Of a stretch of DNA of 64,000 bases, positions 60,268 to 64,000 are shown one piece after another. Source of the stretch: Pseudoscardovia radai (GTDB lineage: Bacteria > Actinomycetota > Actinomycetes > Actinomycetales > Bifidobacteriaceae); assembly GCF_002259605.1 (NCBI RefSeq), contig NZ_MWWR01000007.1, forward strand, positions 62,001 through 126,000, in the 5' to 3' direction. The position numbers and the translations under genes were made by a program. The notes under the pieces were generated by a model. The model searched no databases and was not told where the DNA came from. It was given only the letters and a program-made list of their open reading frames with translations. Position 1 is the first letter of the stretch, and every line of letters begins with the position of its first letter.

Positions 60268-61605
60268 ATGGGAACATCAATAACAACACAGAGTAACGAG
60301 GCGACATGCCGCACTCAGACGGCCCGGCGCCCGCACCAGAGAATCCTCGCCGCCCTGCTGGCCGCCGGCCTCTCGCTGACGGGAGCGCTTGGCGCCACGT
60401 CGGCACGGGCTTTCGCCGACGGCACGGGAACCGCAGCCGACGCAGACACCACGACGATGTACCGCATGTACAACCCGCATTCGTCGGAGCATTTCTACAC
60501 CGCCTCCACCACGGAGCGCGACTCGCTGTCCGACAACGGCTGGACATACGAGGGAATCGGCTGGGTGGCGCCGACCACGTCGAGTACACCGGTCTACCGC
60601 CTGTACAATCCCAACGCCGGCATCCACCACTACACCACGGACGCGCACGAGAAAGACGTGCTGACGGGCAAGGGCTGGAACGACGAAGGCATCGGGTGGT
60701 ATTCGGCGAACGAGAACGCCACCCCGGTCTACCGTCAATACAACCCGAATTCCCCCAACGGCCAGCACAACTACACGTGGAACGAGAACGAGAAGAACGC
60801 CCTTCTCTCCGCCGGCTGGCAGAACGAGAACATCGCATGGTACGCGGCTTCGACGGGCAGCGACATCTCCGTCGACATCGACGATTACCTGTCCCGCAAC
60901 GCCTACGGCACCTTGTCGGGCGACGTCACGCTGGTGGGCAGCGGCACCGGCTTCCACGCCAAGCTCGTGATGCATTGCAACCAGCCGAACACCGACACGA
61001 TTTCCTTCGGCGTGCAGTATGACACGCGCATGGACCCGACCAAGCCGCAGGTGAATCACACGACCTTCCTCATCGAACAGGCCACGCCGAGGTCGGCACA
61101 GTACTACTACTTCGACGGTTCCTCCATCGGCATCACGCCCGAAGTCGGCAAAACCTACCATCTGCAGATGACCTGGAGCCAGGACGGCCAGTTGCGGTGC
61201 TACGTCAACAACAGGTTCCTGACAAGCATCGGCGTCAGTCTCTCCCCGACGCTGATCTTCCAGGTGGAGGGCAGCGCCCGCCTCAACGGCGACCACGTGG
61301 ACGCGCAGTTCGACAACCTGGTGGCTGGCAACGGCATCCAGGGCCAGACGCCGGATTCCAAACTCGGCACCTACTCCAACTGGAGCGACCACTTCTCCAA
61401 CTTCGAAGGCCTGACAATCTCGATGTCGAAGCAGGGAACCGCCGTGGGCGCCGGCCGCTACCGCACGAACGGCGCCACCTCGTACAAGGCCAGCCTGCAT
61501 GTGGGCGGCACGTCCACATCGCCGGCCGGCGTCGACTGGGATAACTGCGGCGCCATCCAAGGCCACCCGCTGTCCGCACTCGCCATGCTCCCGGCGAACG
61601 GCTGA
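60268..61605 (+). CDS. Secreted DUF5648-repeat protein
   Basis: 445 residues from ATG 60268 (AAGAAGGA upstream). A signal peptide (Arg-rich start, ILAALLAAGLSLTGALGATS, cleavage near ARA-FA) is followed by three DUF5648-type repeats (MYRMYNPHSSEHFYT..., VYRLYNPNAGIHHYTT..., VYRQYNPNSPNGQHNYT...). The remaining 240 residues form a beta-rich domain resembling a jelly-roll or LamG-like carbohydrate-binding fold. There is no LPXTG or transmembrane anchor, so it is probably secreted. DUF5648 repeats are common on Bifidobacterium surface proteins. The ligand is unknown. Confidence 0.85.
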   Translation: MGTSITTQSNEATCRTQTARRPHQRILAALLAAGLSLTGALGATSARAFADGTGTAADADTTTMYRMYNPHSSEHFYTASTTERDSLSDNGWTYEGIGWVAPTTSSTPVYRLYNPNAGIHHYTTDAHEKDVLTGKGWNDEGIGWYSANENATPVYRQYNPNSPNGQHNYTWNENEKNALLSAGWQNENIAWYAASTGSDISVDIDDYLSRNAYGTLSGDVTLVGSGTGFHAKLVMHCNQPNTDTISFGVQYDTRMDPTKPQVNHTTFLIEQATPRSAQYYYFDGSSIGITPEVGKTYHLQMTWSQDGQLRCYVNNRFLTSIGVSLSPTLIFQVEGSARLNGDHVDAQFDNLVAGNGIQGQTPDSKLGTYSNWSDHFSNFEGLTISMSKQGTAVGAGRYRTNGATSYKASLHVGGTSTSPAGVDWDNCGAIQGHPLSALAMLPANG

Positions 61606-61714
61606 TGCCACAAGGGCATACGATGTGACGTCACGATTCGGCATTCACGATTCACCATACGATGTGGCGTCGCACCGATCCGCCGCCCGATGAGGTCGGC
61701 GGGACCCTGACGAA

Positions 61715-61744
61715 CGGGGCCGGAGACATACGTCTCCGGCCCCG
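61715..61744. terminator. Hairpin terminator
   Basis: Perfect 13-bp stem CGGGGCCGGAGAC / GTCTCCGGCCCCG with loop ATAC, 110 bp after the secreted-protein gene and 107 bp after the end of the convergent HAD gene. It could end both transcripts. Confidence 0.7.
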
Positions 61745-61850
61745 CATCATTGTCGGCGAGGCGGTTCCGACAGCAGTCATGCATCCGCCCCGCAGGTCAA
61801 ATCTTCCTCAATCCAGCCGCAGGCGCCTACCGCAGCCTACTGCAAAACTC

Positions 61851-62537
61851 CTACCGCAGCGCCGCGAGGAACCCTTCCCCGTCCGCACCGGTGAAATCGT
61901 GCCCACGTCCCACGCGGATGCCGGCCGCATCGTCGATCGGCGTCTCGCCCACCTGCCAGAAACGGCAGCCCACGGCCTGCGCGAGGGCGTAGTCGCGCGG
62001 CGTATCTCCGGCGATCAGCACATCGGCGGGGTCGAAGGCGGCGAGGACGGCGGGCACCCCGTCCAGACGATTGCCCGAATAGCCCTGGCAGAACGCGGCG
62101 CCATGCGCGAAACCGTTGAAATACTCGTCGGGCGCGATGCCGGCGGTCGTAAGCTTGACGCTCGCACGCTCCGGCGTGTTGCCGGTGTACAGGCCGTTGA
62201 TGACCCCGGCGTCCAGCGTGGCCCGCAGCGTGGCGGGCACGCCGGGCACGCAACTGAGCGGATTGCGCGTGTAGTACTCCACGGAAATGCGGTTGAGCGC
62301 GCGCATATAGCCGTCGAAATCGTCGCTGTTCTCGAGGGCGAGGTATTCGCGGGCGATCTGTCCGTCCACCTTGCCGCCCTTGGAAATCGTGGCATCGTCG
62401 GGCCTGGGGTGACCGAACAGCTCCTCGAAGGCGTTGTCGAAGAGATTGACGCGCTTGTCCGAAAGCAGCAGCGTTTTGTCGATGTCCCAGAGAATGACGC
62501 GGACGGGATGGGTGGTCGGGCTGGCGGAGACGGTCAT
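61851..62537 (-). CDS. HAD-family phosphatase
   Basis: 228 residues. HAD motif I ILWDIDKTLLLSD, motif II Thr in LYTGNTPE and motif IV LIAGDTPRD are intact, with the helical cap between residues 30 and 100. The order and length fit phosphoglycolate phosphatase- or beta-phosphoglucomutase-like enzymes, and the substrate is not predictable. GGAAG lies before the ATG. Confidence 0.8.
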   Translation of the reverse strand: MTVSASPTTHPVRVILWDIDKTLLLSDKRVNLFDNAFEELFGHPRPDDATISKGGKVDGQIAREYLALENSDDFDGYMRALNRISVEYYTRNPLSCVPGVPATLRATLDAGVINGLYTGNTPERASVKLTTAGIAPDEYFNGFAHGAAFCQGYSGNRLDGVPAVLAAFDPADVLIAGDTPRDYALAQAVGCRFWQVGETPIDDAAGIRVGRGHDFTGADGEGFLAALR

Positions 62538-62788
62538 GGCGCTTCCTTCGGTGTGTTTTCGGTGCGGCGGTGTCGGTCGGCAGGGGTCAGCCGGCAGAGG
62601 TTTCGGTTGGCCGGGCTTTGTTTCGCGACACTATGCGCCGGCCGCGACACACGACGATGACGCCCCACAACAACGCTTCGCGATTGTGCCGCTGCGCTCG
62701 CCTCCAACCCAGCGGGAAACCGTCGACGCCCCTTATGGTCATGTGGACTTTTGCAAAATCCGCAAGAAAAAGCCAACGCCACACCACC

Positions 62789-62809
62789 TTATAGTCATAA
62801 TGACCATAA
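62789..62809 (+). promoter_or_regulatory. NrtR operator upstream of nrtR
   Basis: TTATAGTCAT-A-ATGACCATAA is a 21-bp near-perfect palindrome (9 of 10 pairs) 42 bp before the nrtR start. NrtR repressors bind palindromes of this type, so it is the probable autoregulatory site controlling nrtR and the following nadA. Confidence 0.75.
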
Positions 62810-62850
62810 CAACTACGGTAGGGCGCAACGCACGAACGGAAGGAGGCACG

Positions 62851-63648
62851 ATGCTTGGATCGGCGAATGTCAGCGAACGCGCCACGGAGCCGCCGGACAT
62901 CGGCGTATCCGTCGTGATCCTCGCCCTCGGTCGCTCCGGCGCCCAGGGCCCGGACTCCACGAACGCGCCCTCCGCACAGTCCCCCTCCGCACAGGCCGCC
63001 TCCGCGCAGCGTCCATCAGCCCTGTCCCCATCAGCCCAGGGCGACCGGTACGCGCGCCCCGCGCTGTGGATTCCGCTCGTCAGGCGCATCCGCCAGCCCT
63101 TCCTCGGCCGATGGGCGCTTCCCGGTGGCCATCCGCAGGCGAATATCTCGCTCGAGGACGCCGCCCGCTCCGCACTGGAATCAACCACGCAGCTCACGCC
63201 GCGCTACCTGGAGCAGCTCTACACCTTCGGCGACCCGAGCCGTTCGCAGGGCGGGCTGCCCATGGTGTCGATCGTGTACTGGGCGCTGATCGGAGCCACG
63301 GAAACCACGGAATTCAAGGAGGGCGACAACGTGCGGTGGTTCCCCACCACAGACCTGCCGCCGCTCGCCTTCGACCACCGTGAGATCATCGACTACGCGC
63401 TGACCCGCGTGCGCAACAAGGTGGCCTACACCGACCTCGCCACGCGCATCGTGGGCGACGAATTCACGATGTCGCAGCTGCGCGAGGTGCATGAGGCCAT
63501 CACGGGCACAAGCCTCGACCCGGCGAATTTCCGCCGCAAGATGCTCGCCTCCGGCCTGCTCGAGCCAACCGGCCGCATGCAGACGACGGGACGCCACCGA
63601 CCCGCGCGGCTCTACCGGTACGTGGCGCACGAGTCGCCGCACCGCTAG
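62851..63648 (+). CDS. nrtR: NrtR-type Nudix transcriptional regulator
   Basis: 265 residues from ATG 62851 (AAGGAGG upstream). A Nudix-fold domain (about 18-185, with FLGRWALPGGHPQANISLEDAA in the Nudix-box region, and lacking the catalytic REXXEE) is followed by a winged helix (MSQLREVHEAITGTSLDPANFRRKMLASG). This domain order and the adjacent nadA identify NrtR, a repressor of NAD synthesis that responds to ADP-ribose or NAD derivatives. A Ser/Ala/Pro-rich loop (about 30-63) is an unusual insertion in the Nudix domain. Confidence 0.88.
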   Translation: MLGSANVSERATEPPDIGVSVVILALGRSGAQGPDSTNAPSAQSPSAQAASAQRPSALSPSAQGDRYARPALWIPLVRRIRQPFLGRWALPGGHPQANISLEDAARSALESTTQLTPRYLEQLYTFGDPSRSQGGLPMVSIVYWALIGATETTEFKEGDNVRWFPTTDLPPLAFDHREIIDYALTRVRNKVAYTDLATRIVGDEFTMSQLREVHEAITGTSLDPANFRRKMLASGLLEPTGRMQTTGRHRPARLYRYVAHESPHR

Positions 63649-63709
63649 GAACTTCCCACCACCCACCTACAAATCGTCAACCCGACACAAACACACCGAA
63701 AGGACCACC

Positions 63710-64000
63710 ATGACATCCGTCGACGCCATCATCGAACGCCTCGGAGCGCACAGCACCTGCGACGCGGGCCTCACCCAGGACCCGTGGAGCATCACGAAGC
63801 CCGGCTACGGCCCGGGCGCCTCGGCGCTCGACATGTTCCCGCGCAACGCGCCACGCCAGCAGCCGCTGCCGAAGGAATACACCGACGCCTCGGACGCCGA
63901 GCTGCAGGAGCGCATCATCGAGGCCAAGCGCACGCTCGGCAGCAAGCTGCTCATTCTCGGCCACTTCTACCAGCGCGACGAGATCATCGTGCACGCCGAC
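63710..64000 (+). CDS. nadA: Quinolinate synthase NadA (partial, cut by window end)
   Basis: The first 97 residues are present. LGHFYQRDEIIVHAD, at the end, is the conserved first motif of NadA. The enzyme condenses iminoaspartate with dihydroxyacetone phosphate to quinolinate using a [4Fe-4S] cluster, in the de novo NAD pathway with NadB and NadC. It starts 62 bp after nrtR with GAAAGGA before the ATG and is probably co-regulated. Confidence 0.93.
   Translation, partial: MTSVDAIIERLGAHSTCDAGLTQDPWSITKPGYGPGASALDMFPRNAPRQQPLPKEYTDASDAELQERIIEAKRTLGSKLLILGHFYQRDEIIVHAD

Overview
The window is high-GC actinobacterial DNA, most likely from a Bifidobacterium chromosome. This is a genus-level inference from a WhiB protein, a DUF4192 protein, an IS30-type transposase remnant, an nrtR-nadA pair, DUF5648 repeats and strong AAGGAGG ribosome-binding sites. 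No ribosomal marker is present to settle it.

Left flank (1-8555): a zeta-type toxin with its small antitoxin, a 74-bp tandem repeat, two paralogous leucine-rich-repeat genes behind an almost identical 53-bp upstream block, a lipoprotein, an ElaA-like acetyltransferase and a broken DUF262 (GmrSD-type) gene.

Integrated element (about 8556-48707, about 40 kb): an integrative and conjugative (or mobilisable) element sits in the 3' end of tRNA-Arg(CCT). A 16-bp direct repeat marks both ends, with a tyrosine integrase just inside the left end. The mobilisation operon (small ORF, MobC, relaxase, accessory genes, VirD4/TraG) reads rightward. The mating-channel operon (XRE regulator, membrane protein, VirB2-like, VirB6-like, PrgI, VirB4, membrane/coiled-coil protein) reads leftward. 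Between them lies a less GC-rich cargo block of about 10 kb: a four-gene operon around a MORC-like GHKL ATPase, an IS30 remnant, a MvaI/BcnI-type endonuclease with a Dcm-type methyltransferase, a HEPN-like protein and a zinc-finger/Vsr-like nuclease. A second, AT-richer cargo pair of unknown function lies beside the integrase, and two CoiA-like nuclease paralogs are also on board. The right end carries regulators: paired double-HTH proteins, a DnaQ-fold protein lacking most catalytic residues, WhiB, a winged-helix Rep-like protein and divergent XRE genes.

The most striking feature is at the right junction. The 3' end of the terminal XRE regulator runs through the attachment site into the tRNA gene. 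Integration and excision should therefore give this protein two different C-termini, a layout like known integration-dependent repressor switches.

Right flank (48694-64000): tRNA-Arg, a NERD-domain protein, an HAD 5'-nucleotidase, sbcC-sbcD, a DnaQ-type exonuclease coupled to a protein with an internal duplication, a secreted DUF5648 protein, an HAD phosphatase, and nrtR followed by nadA (cut by the window end).
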